Shown here: positions 24,318 through 31,642 of the stretch, in pieces
Numbering within the stretch: position 1 is the stretch's first letter
How the letters are laid out: each line of letters starts with the position of its first letter
Made by a program: the position numbers and the translations under genes
Assembly (NCBI GenBank): GCA_024695225.1
Contig: JAILIO010000227.1
Location: 1-33,342, forward strand
Source: Lachnospiraceae bacterium
GTDB lineage: Bacteria; Bacillota; Clostridia; Lachnospirales; Lachnospiraceae
Reading direction: 5' to 3'
DNA: 33,342 bases
The notes under the pieces: model-generated
The model's input: the letters and a program-made list of their open reading frames with translations, nothing else
Told to the model about the DNA's origin: nothing
Database searches by the model: none

Positions 24318-26043
24318 CCGAAGACATTACCATGGAATAGTTGGTGTAGTAGACCACAAAACCCGCAAATGAACCCTTCGGTTTCTTTACTTCCCTTTTT
24401 TTCACATAATCCACTTCCCCCTTGTCCAGATCCTTCAAACGTGAATAGTGGACTGCAAGGGCTGCAGCGTCTTCAAAGGCCGAGTCCGAAGGAGTGTCCT
24501 CGTTTTCATTTACTTTCAGGATCACATGGGAGCCCGGGACACCCTTGGCGTGGAACCAGTAGTCTTCGGGGCGGGCCAGTGAAAAAGTAAGCTGATCGTT
24601 CTGGCGGTTGTTCTTTCCCACGTATATGTGGTGGCCGTCCCGGCTCAGATAGTGCAGGGGTTCCGACTGGGATGCATTGCCGGATCTTTTTCTGCCTTTG
24701 CTGTCCGGAGACATTTTGATAAAGCCGTAATCTGCCAGTTCCCTCCGTATATCTGTAAGGTCAGCGTCGTTTTCTGCCATGTCTATGGCCTGGGAAATGG
24801 TTTCAAGGAGTTCGATCTCTTTTTTCACATCTTCTGTGAGTTTCAGGAGATTCTCCCTGGTGCGTTTTAATTTGTCATATCTGGCAAAATACCTGTTGGC
24901 GTTCTGCTTAAAGGTGAGAGTGGTGTCCAGTGGGATCTTGATCTCCTCACCGGTGCGGTAGTCTTCGGCAGTCAGGGTCTTGTCCCCGGGCTGTATGCTG
25001 TATCCGTATATCAAAAGAAGTTCTCCGTAAGTCCTGAGGGTGTCTGCTTTTTCCGTATCTTTAAGCTGCTTCTCCTGAAGGGAGAGTTTTTTTACATCCT
25101 TTGCAAGCAGCGAAGATACGGCTTTTTTTATATCAGAGCCTCTCTGCTTTATACGGGAGATCCTTTCTTTTTCTGAATAGAAAGAGATCATGGCCTCGCT
25201 TATGCCGGAGCAGGTAAAGGATTCCATCCCGGCGCAGGTGGTCAGGGGAACGGGTGAAAACTCCACGGGTTTACCCTTTTCCATGTAGATCACCGGGGAG
25301 ATTTTCCCGGATGATGCTTCTTCAATAAGGCCTTTCACCGCCAGATAGACTGAAGACATGTCTGAGGGCGAAAGCGTCTCCTGCAGAGAATCGGGAGAAA
25401 TCCCGGCCCTGTTGCACACTTCCTCCGCCGCAACCCTGGATATACCCTGGTAGGATGCGTTCAAAAAGGATGATATCGGCAGGGGGGAAGATGAAAGTGA
25501 CCGCATGAATGCTTCCGCTGAGGTTGTCAGAAAATCGGACTTCCCCTTGGTCTCCGGAAGGAAGTAGGTGGTCCCCGGAAGAACGGTGCGCACAGAACTC
25601 ATCGAGGGGGGGACATGTCTTATGGCGTCTATCACTTTGTCATCGTTTCCTGTCAGGATTATGTTGCTGTGTTTTCCCATGAGTTCCGTCACCAGGGTGT
25701 AGGTTTGAATGTCACCCATCTCATCGGAATGGCGGAAAGATATCCGGACAGCTCTTTCCAGACCGGGCTGAATTATGTCTTCGATCCGTGCTCCCTGCAT
25801 GTGTTTTCTCAGGACCATGCAGAAAGAGGGGGCAGCGTCAGGCGACTGTCTGTTGGTATCTGTGACATACAACAGGGGAAGAGAGGGATTTGCAGACATG
25901 AACAGGCGCTTATTTCCCATCTCCGTTTTGAAGGTGAGGATGATCGAATGATTATCCGGTTGTGATATCTTTGCCACTCGAAGCCCTTTAAATATGCTTA
26001 ATTCCCGGACTACAGCGGACAGGGTTATGCCGTCAAATGCCAT
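24292..26043 (-). CDS. rqcH: RqcH/NFACT-family ribosome quality control protein
   Basis: RqcH binds stalled 50S subunits and directs C-terminal Ala tailing of nascent chains for proteolysis. The 583-residue protein opens MAFDGITLSAVVRELSIFKGLRVAKISQ, the NFACT-N start. It has LRKHMQGARI (family conserved Arg region) and LMGKHSNIIL, a central helical part near residues 290-420, and the NFACT-R domain with YWFHAKGVPGSHVILK and DTPSDSAFEDAAALAVHYSRLKD. The start codon is on the complement at 26041-26043, with an AGGAG upstream on that strand. It is the only minus-strand gene here, with its own promoter. It may also be annotated as a fibronectin-binding protein, FbpA/Rqc2 homologue. Confidence 0.93.
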   Translation of the reverse strand: MAFDGITLSAVVRELSIFKGLRVAKISQPDNHSIILTFKTEMGNKRLFMSANPSLPLLYVTDTNRQSPDAAPSFCMVLRKHMQGARIEDIIQPGLERAVRISFRHSDEMGDIQTYTLVTELMGKHSNIILTGNDDKVIDAIRHVPPSMSSVRTVLPGTTYFLPETKGKSDFLTTSAEAFMRSLSSSPLPISSFLNASYQGISRVAAEEVCNRAGISPDSLQETLSPSDMSSVYLAVKGLIEEASSGKISPVIYMEKGKPVEFSPVPLTTCAGMESFTCSGISEAMISFYSEKERISRIKQRGSDIKKAVSSLLAKDVKKLSLQEKQLKDTEKADTLRTYGELLLIYGYSIQPGDKTLTAEDYRTGEEIKIPLDTTLTFKQNANRYFARYDKLKRTRENLLKLTEDVKKEIELLETISQAIDMAENDADLTDIRRELADYGFIKMSPDSKGRKRSGNASQSEPLHYLSRDGHHIYVGKNNRQNDQLTFSLARPEDYWFHAKGVPGSHVILKVNENEDTPSDSAFEDAAALAVHYSRLKDLDKGEVDYVKKREVKKPKGSFAGFVVYYTNYSMVMSSDISALTQV

Positions 26044-26153
26044 TTGTACTGCTCCTGAAGGACCGCAATCTGTCTGACATGATAATGTCTGTGTTTAACG
26101 GTCTGTGACCGGCTGTCTGCGTGTACAGCTGTTAAGATCTACGGAACCTGTGC

Positions 26154-26182
26154 ATTGTAGCACGATGAAAAAAAGTAGTCAA
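26154..26182 (-). promoter_or_regulatory. Sigma-A promoter of rqcH
   Basis: On the minus strand TTGACT (complement of 26177-26182) and TACAAT (complement of 26154-26159) are 17 bases apart, and a TGC just before the -10 makes it an extended -10. The predicted leader is about 100 bases. This is one of the best promoter matches in the window. Confidence 0.78.
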
Positions 26183-26289
26183 AATGCCGGGTATCATAGA
26201 TGACTGCAAAAAAGGCAAAAATATCAGTTTTTTTGTTGAAAAAAATGGTGTACACTCAACCTTGTACTTTTTAAGCTCTTCGTTCACAG

Positions 26290-26318
26290 TTGCCCCTTTT
26301 GGCGTTCCGTGTTAGAAT
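26290..26318 (+). promoter_or_regulatory. Likely sigma-A promoter of the DegV gene
   Basis: TTGCCC at 26290-26295 and TAGAAT at 26313-26318 are 17 bases apart, in the divergent gap between rqcH and degV. The predicted leader is about 140 bases. Nothing else was recognised in the gap 26044-26462 apart from this and the rqcH promoter. Confidence 0.5.
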
Positions 26319-26462
26319 TCCACAGTCAGATAAAATGCAGTTTGTTGTACGGGATCTGGAAGGAACTCTGACAGGACAGCTATGAGGGGGCTTGCCGTTT
26401 ATGCACGGTTGCATACCCCGGCAGGGCCGCGAAGGGTACTTATTATACCGGAGAGGATTGCC

Positions 26463-27344
26463 ATGGCTAAGACTGCGGTGGTAACAGATACAAACAGTGG
26501 AATGCCTGCAAAGGAGGCCGAGAAGATGCATGTCTTCGTGGTCCCGATGCCGTTTTATGTGGGCGGTGAGACCTATTATGAAGGGATCAACCTGACCCAG
26601 AAACAGTTTTACACAATGCTGGAGGGGGATGTGTCCATCAGCACCAGCCAGCCGTCCCCGGAATCCCTGATGAACGTCTGGGACAGGGTGCTTACCAGTT
26701 ACGACGAACTGGTGTACATACCCATGAGCAGCGGACTTTCAGGCTCATGCCAGAGCGCTGCCATGCTGTCTTCCGACTACGATGGCAGGGTTCAGGTGGT
26801 GGACAACCAGCGTATATCCGTGACCCAGAGGCAGAGCGTTTTGGACGCCCTCCTTATGATAGAGCGCGGATACAGTGCCCTGCAGGTCAAACAGAGACTG
26901 GAAGAGACAAAATTCGAATCCAGCATATATATAATGCTGGAAACCCTTAAATATCTGAAAAAAGGCGGCAGGATCACCCCTGCGGCTGCGGCTATAGGGA
27001 CAGCGCTCAGGGTGCGGCCCGTGCTCACCATACAGGGCGAGAAACTCGACGCCTTCAGACTGGCCAGGACCAAGGGGCATGGCGAGGCTATAATGAAAGA
27101 TGCCGTCAGAAAAGATGCGGAAGAGAGATTTGGAGGTCTGGATCCTGAAAAAGTCTGGCTGGCTGTAGCGTACAGCGGCACGGACAAAAAGGTCGCCGAG
27201 GAGTGGAGAAAGGATGTGGAAAAGAGTTTCCCGGGCTTTCGCGTGCACATGGATCCTCTTTCCCTTTCGGTTTCCTGTCATATAGGTCCGGGAGCTCTGG
27301 CAGTGACTGTCACGAAGAAACTGGATATCGAAGATATAAGGTAG
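26463..27344 (+). CDS. DegV family fatty-acid-binding protein
   Basis: DegV proteins (FakB-type) bind a fatty acid and, in the Fak system, present it to the kinase FakA for phosphorylation; many clostridial paralogues are uncharacterised. The 293-residue protein shows TAVVTDTNSGMPAKEAEKMHVFVVPMPFYVGG, SISTSQPSPESLMNVW, IPMSSGLSGSCQSAAML and the later LKKGGRITPAAAAIGTALRVRPVL. The ATG at 26463 follows GGAGAGG and fits the family N-terminus. An in-frame ATG at 26382 would add 27 unlikely residues. No fakA is near. A short repeat region follows it. Confidence 0.92.
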   Translation: MAKTAVVTDTNSGMPAKEAEKMHVFVVPMPFYVGGETYYEGINLTQKQFYTMLEGDVSISTSQPSPESLMNVWDRVLTSYDELVYIPMSSGLSGSCQSAAMLSSDYDGRVQVVDNQRISVTQRQSVLDALLMIERGYSALQVKQRLEETKFESSIYIMLETLKYLKKGGRITPAAAAIGTALRVRPVLTIQGEKLDAFRLARTKGHGEAIMKDAVRKDAEERFGGLDPEKVWLAVAYSGTDKKVAEEWRKDVEKSFPGFRVHMDPLSLSVSCHIGPGALAVTVTKKLDIEDIR

Positions 27345-27363
27345 AACATTAGAGATATTTAAT

Positions 27364-27431
27364 GTATTATGTATGAGAATGTATTATGTACGAGAATGTA
27401 TCAAGTATGAGAATGTATCATTGTATGAAGG
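27364..27431 (+). repeat. 17-bp tandem repeat upstream of miaB
   Basis: Units start at 27364, 27381 and 27398, with a decayed fourth at 27415. The unit is GTATTATGTATGAGAAT; unit 3 has CAA in place of TAT. It fills half of the gap between degV and miaB (27345-27509). The rest of the gap shows no gene. Confidence 0.85.
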
Positions 27432-27509
27432 ATCCGCATGGCTTTACAGAAGCCGGTGGTGAATAGATGAAATGCTTTGAGAAGCAGGAAACGGTCAAAA
27501 TACAAAGCG

Positions 27510-28937
27510 ATGGAAATAATGACGGATAAAGCAAATGCAGCGGGGACGGAAGATAATATCCGCCCCCGTTTATATGAAAAAATAAGAGAGTTAACTGAGG
27601 CCGCCGGCAGGGATCTGAAAGCCTGTGTGGTCACCTTCGGCTGTCAGATGAATGAGAGGGACTCTGAAAAGATAAGGGGGACTCTCAGGAGCGCGGGATA
27701 TGCGCTGACAGAGTCAGAGAAGGAAGCTGACCTGGTCATATACAACACCTGCAGTGTCAGGGAGAACGCAGATGTCAGGGTTTTCGGGCGTCTGGGATAT
27801 CTCCATTCCCTCAAGGACAAAAAGCCTGCACTGAGGATCGGTCTCTGCGGCTGCATGGCCCAGGAGGAGAGAGTCAGGGAAAAGATCGAAAAGACCTATC
27901 CCTTTGTGGATATCATGTTCGGGACCCACAACATTTCAAGTCTGGAGGGACTTCTCCTAAAGAGCCTTGAGACAGGGGAGAGAGCATGGGATGTCAGGAA
28001 GGAAGGCAGCAGGATCGAGGAAGAACTGCCTGAATCCAGGACATATCCCTTCAAGTCCGGCGTCAACATCACCTTTGGGTGTAATAATTTCTGCACTTAC
28101 TGCATCGTTCCTTATGTGAGGGGGCGAGAAGAGAGCAGGAGGGCAGGCGACGTGCTGGAGGAGATCAGAAACCTTGCAGCGGAAGGGGTGACGGAGGTGA
28201 TGCTCCTCGGACAGAATGTGAATTCCTACGGCGACAGTGAAGGCATGCTCACATTTCCAATGCTCCTAAAAAAAGTGTGTGAGATCGATGGAATCAGGAG
28301 GGTCAGGTTTATGAGTTCCCATCCTGCGGACCTCTCCGATGAACTGATCGAGGTCATGGGGAGTGAAAAAAAGATCTGTCCTCACATTCATCTGCCGGTG
28401 CAGTCCGGATCTGACAGGATATTAAAGCGTATGAACCGGCATTACACAAAGGCTCATTACATAGAAATCACTGACAAACTGAGAAAAGCAGTCCCGGGGA
28501 TCGCCATCACCACGGATATCATCGTTGGTTTTCCCGGGGAAACCCGCGAAGATGTGGATGAGACCATAGAACTTGTGAAGCGGGTCAGATTTGACAATGC
28601 TTTCACCTTCGTGTATTCCCCCCGCCCCGGTACCCCTGCCGCAGACTATCCGGACCAGGTGCCTGAGGACATCGTGAAAAAAGAGTTTGACCGGGTGCTC
28701 AAGTGCGTGCAGGAAACTGCGAGAAATGAGATAAAAAGGCATGAAGGGGAGGTTCAGGAGGTGCTTGTGGAGCATCTGAACGAAAAGGATCCCTCCCTTG
28801 TAACCGGCAGGCTTCCGGACAATACAGTGGTACATTTCCCGGGAAATGAGAGCATGATAGGTCAATATCTGAAGGTAAGGCTTGAAAAATGTGAAGGCTT
28901 TTATTATATGGGAAAGCGAGAAGATGATGAGGACTGA
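27510..28937 (+). CDS. miaB: tRNA-2-methylthio-N6-dimethylallyladenosine synthase
   Basis: MiaB is a radical-SAM methylthiotransferase that adds a 2-methylthio group to i6A37 in tRNA. The protein has about 475 residues. The N-terminal UPF0004 domain has VTFGCQMNERDSEKIRG, TCSVRENAD and GLCGCMAQEE, which supply Cys ligands of the auxiliary cluster. The radical-SAM motif is GCNNFCTYCIVPYVRGREESR. A TRAM domain ends the protein. The frame is open from TTG 27477; ATG at 27510 or 27519 are the plausible starts, and no strong ribosome binding site decides between them. It sits directly before mutS, as in many Firmicutes. Its final codons are duplicated just downstream. Confidence 0.94.
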   Translation: MEIMTDKANAAGTEDNIRPRLYEKIRELTEAAGRDLKACVVTFGCQMNERDSEKIRGTLRSAGYALTESEKEADLVIYNTCSVRENADVRVFGRLGYLHSLKDKKPALRIGLCGCMAQEERVREKIEKTYPFVDIMFGTHNISSLEGLLLKSLETGERAWDVRKEGSRIEEELPESRTYPFKSGVNITFGCNNFCTYCIVPYVRGREESRRAGDVLEEIRNLAAEGVTEVMLLGQNVNSYGDSEGMLTFPMLLKKVCEIDGIRRVRFMSSHPADLSDELIEVMGSEKKICPHIHLPVQSGSDRILKRMNRHYTKAHYIEITDKLRKAVPGIAITTDIIVGFPGETREDVDETIELVKRVRFDNAFTFVYSPRPGTPAADYPDQVPEDIVKKEFDRVLKCVQETARNEIKRHEGEVQEVLVEHLNEKDPSLVTGRLPDNTVVHFPGNESMIGQYLKVRLEKCEGFYYMGKREDDED

Positions 28938-28989
28938 ACAATGCCTTTATTATCGTAAAGGAAAGCGAGAAGAGAATGGCAACTGAACA
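28901..28989 (+). repeat. Direct duplication spanning miaB end and mutS start
   Basis: The 40 bases at 28901-28940 (end of miaB plus its stop) recur with changes at 28947-28989. Shared stretches are TTATTAT, GGAAAGCGAGAAGA and ACTGAACA. Copy 2 holds the mutS Shine-Dalgarno region (AAAGGAAAG) and the first codons of mutS. Confidence 0.75.
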
Positions 28990-31642
28990 GCTGTCCCCCA
29001 TGATGCAGAAGTATATGGAGACAAAGCAGGAGTACACAGACTGTATCCTGTTCTACCGTCTTGGCGATTTCTATGAGATGTTTTTTGAAGATGCAAAGAC
29101 CGTATCCCGCGAGCTGGATCTCACCCTCACCGGGAAGAGCTGCGGTCTTGTGGAGAGGGCGCCCATGTGCGGCGTCCCCTATCATTCATGTGAATCCTAC
29201 ATAAACAGACTGGTAAAGAAGGGCTACAAGGTGGCCATCTGCGAGCAGGTGGAGGACCCGAGAAAGGCCAAAGGCCTTGTAAAGCGTGAGGTGATCCGGG
29301 TGGTGACCCCGGGCACCAATATGGACGACGATTCCGGAGAGACCGGGAAGAATTCATTTCTCCTGTGCGTATACGACGGCGGGGATTCCCTGGGGATATC
29401 CGCAGCAGATGTGTCCACGGGGGATTATTATCTCACGGAGGAGAAGGACAGATCAAAGATATTTGATGAGATAAATAAGTACGCTCCCCCGGAACTTGTG
29501 CTGTCGGAAAGCTTCCTGAACAGCGGATTCGATATAGATCTTTTGAGGCAGCGCTGGGGCACATCCGTGACTGCACTGCCCGATACGGCCTTTGACCCGG
29601 AGGGCAGCAGGAAACTTCTGATGAAGCACTTCAAGGTGAATTCCCTGACGGGACTCGGGCTTGACAGATTTCCAAACGGCACCACTGCGGCGGGGGTGCT
29701 CCTCAAATATCTCTACGACACCCAGAAAAGGGATATGGAGTATTTTACCAGGATATATCCTTATTCTCCCGGGACATACATGCTTTTGGACCAGTCCACT
29801 GAGAGGAACCTGGAACTTATAGAGACCATGCGGGACAAGACCAAGAAGGGTTCTCTTTTGGGAGTTTTGGACAGGACAAAGACCGCCATGGGGGGAAGGC
29901 TCTTGAGGAGAGTGATAGAGCAGCCCCTGGTGGATGCGGATGAGATCAGGATCAGGCAGCTTAAGGTCAAGGCCTTCAACGAAAACACACTGGCCCGGGA
30001 TGAGATAAGGGAATATCTGTCGGGGATTTTGGATCTCGAGAGGCTTTCTGCCAGGGCATCCTACGGAACTGCAAACCCAAGGGACCTTATTTCCCTGAGG
30101 GACTCGCTGTCAGTGCTGCCTGCGGTAAAGACTGTCCTGCAGGATGTGGACAGTGAACCCATAAAACAGATGCTGGACAGCTTTGACGACCTGTCAGATC
30201 TCTGCAGTCTCATAGATTCCGCCATAAAAGACGAGCCACCCATCCTGGTCCACGAAGGCGGGATAATAAAGGACGGCTACGACAGCGCAGTCGACGAGTA
30301 CAGGGCAGCAGGCACCGATGGCCGAAAATGGCTCATGGATCTGGAGGAGTCGGAGAAGGAAAAGACCGGGATAAAGAACCTGAAGATCAGGTACAATTCG
30401 GTCTTCGGTTATTATATCGAAGTCAGCAACTCCTTTAAGGACAAGGTCCCCCAGGATTATGTGAGAAAGCAGACTCTGGTTGGCAGTGAGAGATATATAA
30501 ACGAACCTCTGAAGCAGCTGGAGGACAAGATCCTCGGGGCAGAAGAGAAGATGTGCGACAGGGAGTACGAACTGTTTTCAAACATCAGGAAGGCCGTGTC
30601 CGATGAGACCCTGAGGATACAGAGGGCAGCGGAGATGCTCGCCAAACTGGATGTCATGACAGATCTGTCCTATGTGGGTGAGAAAAATAATTACGTCATG
30701 CCGGATATCACCGATGACGGCGTGATAGACATAAAGGACGGCCGTCATCCTGTGGTGGAACAGATGACGGGACAGGAGATGTTCATTCCAAACGACACCC
30801 TCCTGGACAACAAAAAGCACTGCGTGGCGGTTATTACCGGGCCAAATATGGCCGGAAAGTCCACATATATGAGGCAGACCGCCCTGATCGTGCTGATGGC
30901 GCAGATCGGGTCCCCGGTCCCCGCAAAGCATGCAAAGATAGGCCTTGTGGACAGGATATTTACCAGGGTCGGGGCGTCGGACGATCTGTCCACCGGAAGG
31001 TCCACATTTATGGTGGAGATGTCGGAGGTCGCAAATATCCTGAGGAACGCCACATCAAAGAGCCTTCTCATACTGGATGAGATCGGGCGGGGCACATCCA
31101 CATACGACGGGCTGTCCATAGCCTGGGCGGTGGTGGAGCACATCAGCAGCAAGAGGATACTGGGGGCCAGGACCCTCTTTGCAACCCATTACCACGAGCT
31201 GACGGAGCTTGAGGGGAAGATCGACAATGTAAATAATTACCGGGTTGCGGTGAGGGAAAAGGGAGACGACATTATTTTCCTGAGAAAGATAATGAAAGGA
31301 AGCGCAGACAGGAGCTACGGCATACAGGTGGCAAAGCTTGCAGGAGTCCCGGACATGGTGACAGACAGGGCAAAAGAACTGCTGTCAAGGCTTGCGGACA
31401 ATGACATCACGGAGAAACTTGAGGACATCGGTTCCGTAAACGGGGACATGAAGGCGGGGAAGGCTGAGAGGAAGAAGAACGCCGAGGCCATACCCGGACA
31501 GATGACTTTCTTCGACGCAGCCACGGATTCGGATATCGTTAAGGAACTTACGGATATCGATATCACGTCCCTGACTCCCATGGACGCCATGAATACGCTG
31601 TACAGGCTGCAGAATGAAGCGCTGAACAGGTTTAAGGCATGA
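28976..31642 (+). CDS. mutS: DNA mismatch repair protein MutS
   Basis: MutS recognises mismatches and small loops and recruits MutL. The 888-residue protein has the mismatch-contacting Phe-x-Glu motif at F32-E34 (GDFYEMF), the connector and lever domains, and Walker A near residues 622-629 (GPNMAGKST). Walker B and following are LILDEIGRGTSTYDGLSIAWA, and ATHYHEL is present. The C-terminal PGQMTFFD sequence resembles the DNA polymerase clamp-binding type motif (QMTFF), which is known in several MutS proteins. The start at 28976 follows AAAGGAAAG. The stop overlaps the mutL start (ATGA at 31639). Confidence 0.97.
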   Translation: MATEQLSPMMQKYMETKQEYTDCILFYRLGDFYEMFFEDAKTVSRELDLTLTGKSCGLVERAPMCGVPYHSCESYINRLVKKGYKVAICEQVEDPRKAKGLVKREVIRVVTPGTNMDDDSGETGKNSFLLCVYDGGDSLGISAADVSTGDYYLTEEKDRSKIFDEINKYAPPELVLSESFLNSGFDIDLLRQRWGTSVTALPDTAFDPEGSRKLLMKHFKVNSLTGLGLDRFPNGTTAAGVLLKYLYDTQKRDMEYFTRIYPYSPGTYMLLDQSTERNLELIETMRDKTKKGSLLGVLDRTKTAMGGRLLRRVIEQPLVDADEIRIRQLKVKAFNENTLARDEIREYLSGILDLERLSARASYGTANPRDLISLRDSLSVLPAVKTVLQDVDSEPIKQMLDSFDDLSDLCSLIDSAIKDEPPILVHEGGIIKDGYDSAVDEYRAAGTDGRKWLMDLEESEKEKTGIKNLKIRYNSVFGYYIEVSNSFKDKVPQDYVRKQTLVGSERYINEPLKQLEDKILGAEEKMCDREYELFSNIRKAVSDETLRIQRAAEMLAKLDVMTDLSYVGEKNNYVMPDITDDGVIDIKDGRHPVVEQMTGQEMFIPNDTLLDNKKHCVAVITGPNMAGKSTYMRQTALIVLMAQIGSPVPAKHAKIGLVDRIFTRVGASDDLSTGRSTFMVEMSEVANILRNATSKSLLILDEIGRGTSTYDGLSIAWAVVEHISSKRILGARTLFATHYHELTELEGKIDNVNNYRVAVREKGDDIIFLRKIMKGSADRSYGIQVAKLAGVPDMVTDRAKELLSRLADNDITEKLEDIGSVNGDMKAGKAERKKNAEAIPGQMTFFDAATDSDIVKELTDIDITSLTPMDAMNTLYRLQNEALNRFKA

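Noticed and set aside
26382..26462. Upstream ATG for DegV at 26382
   Set aside because: The extra 27 residues match no DegV protein, and ATG 26463 has a better ribosome binding site.
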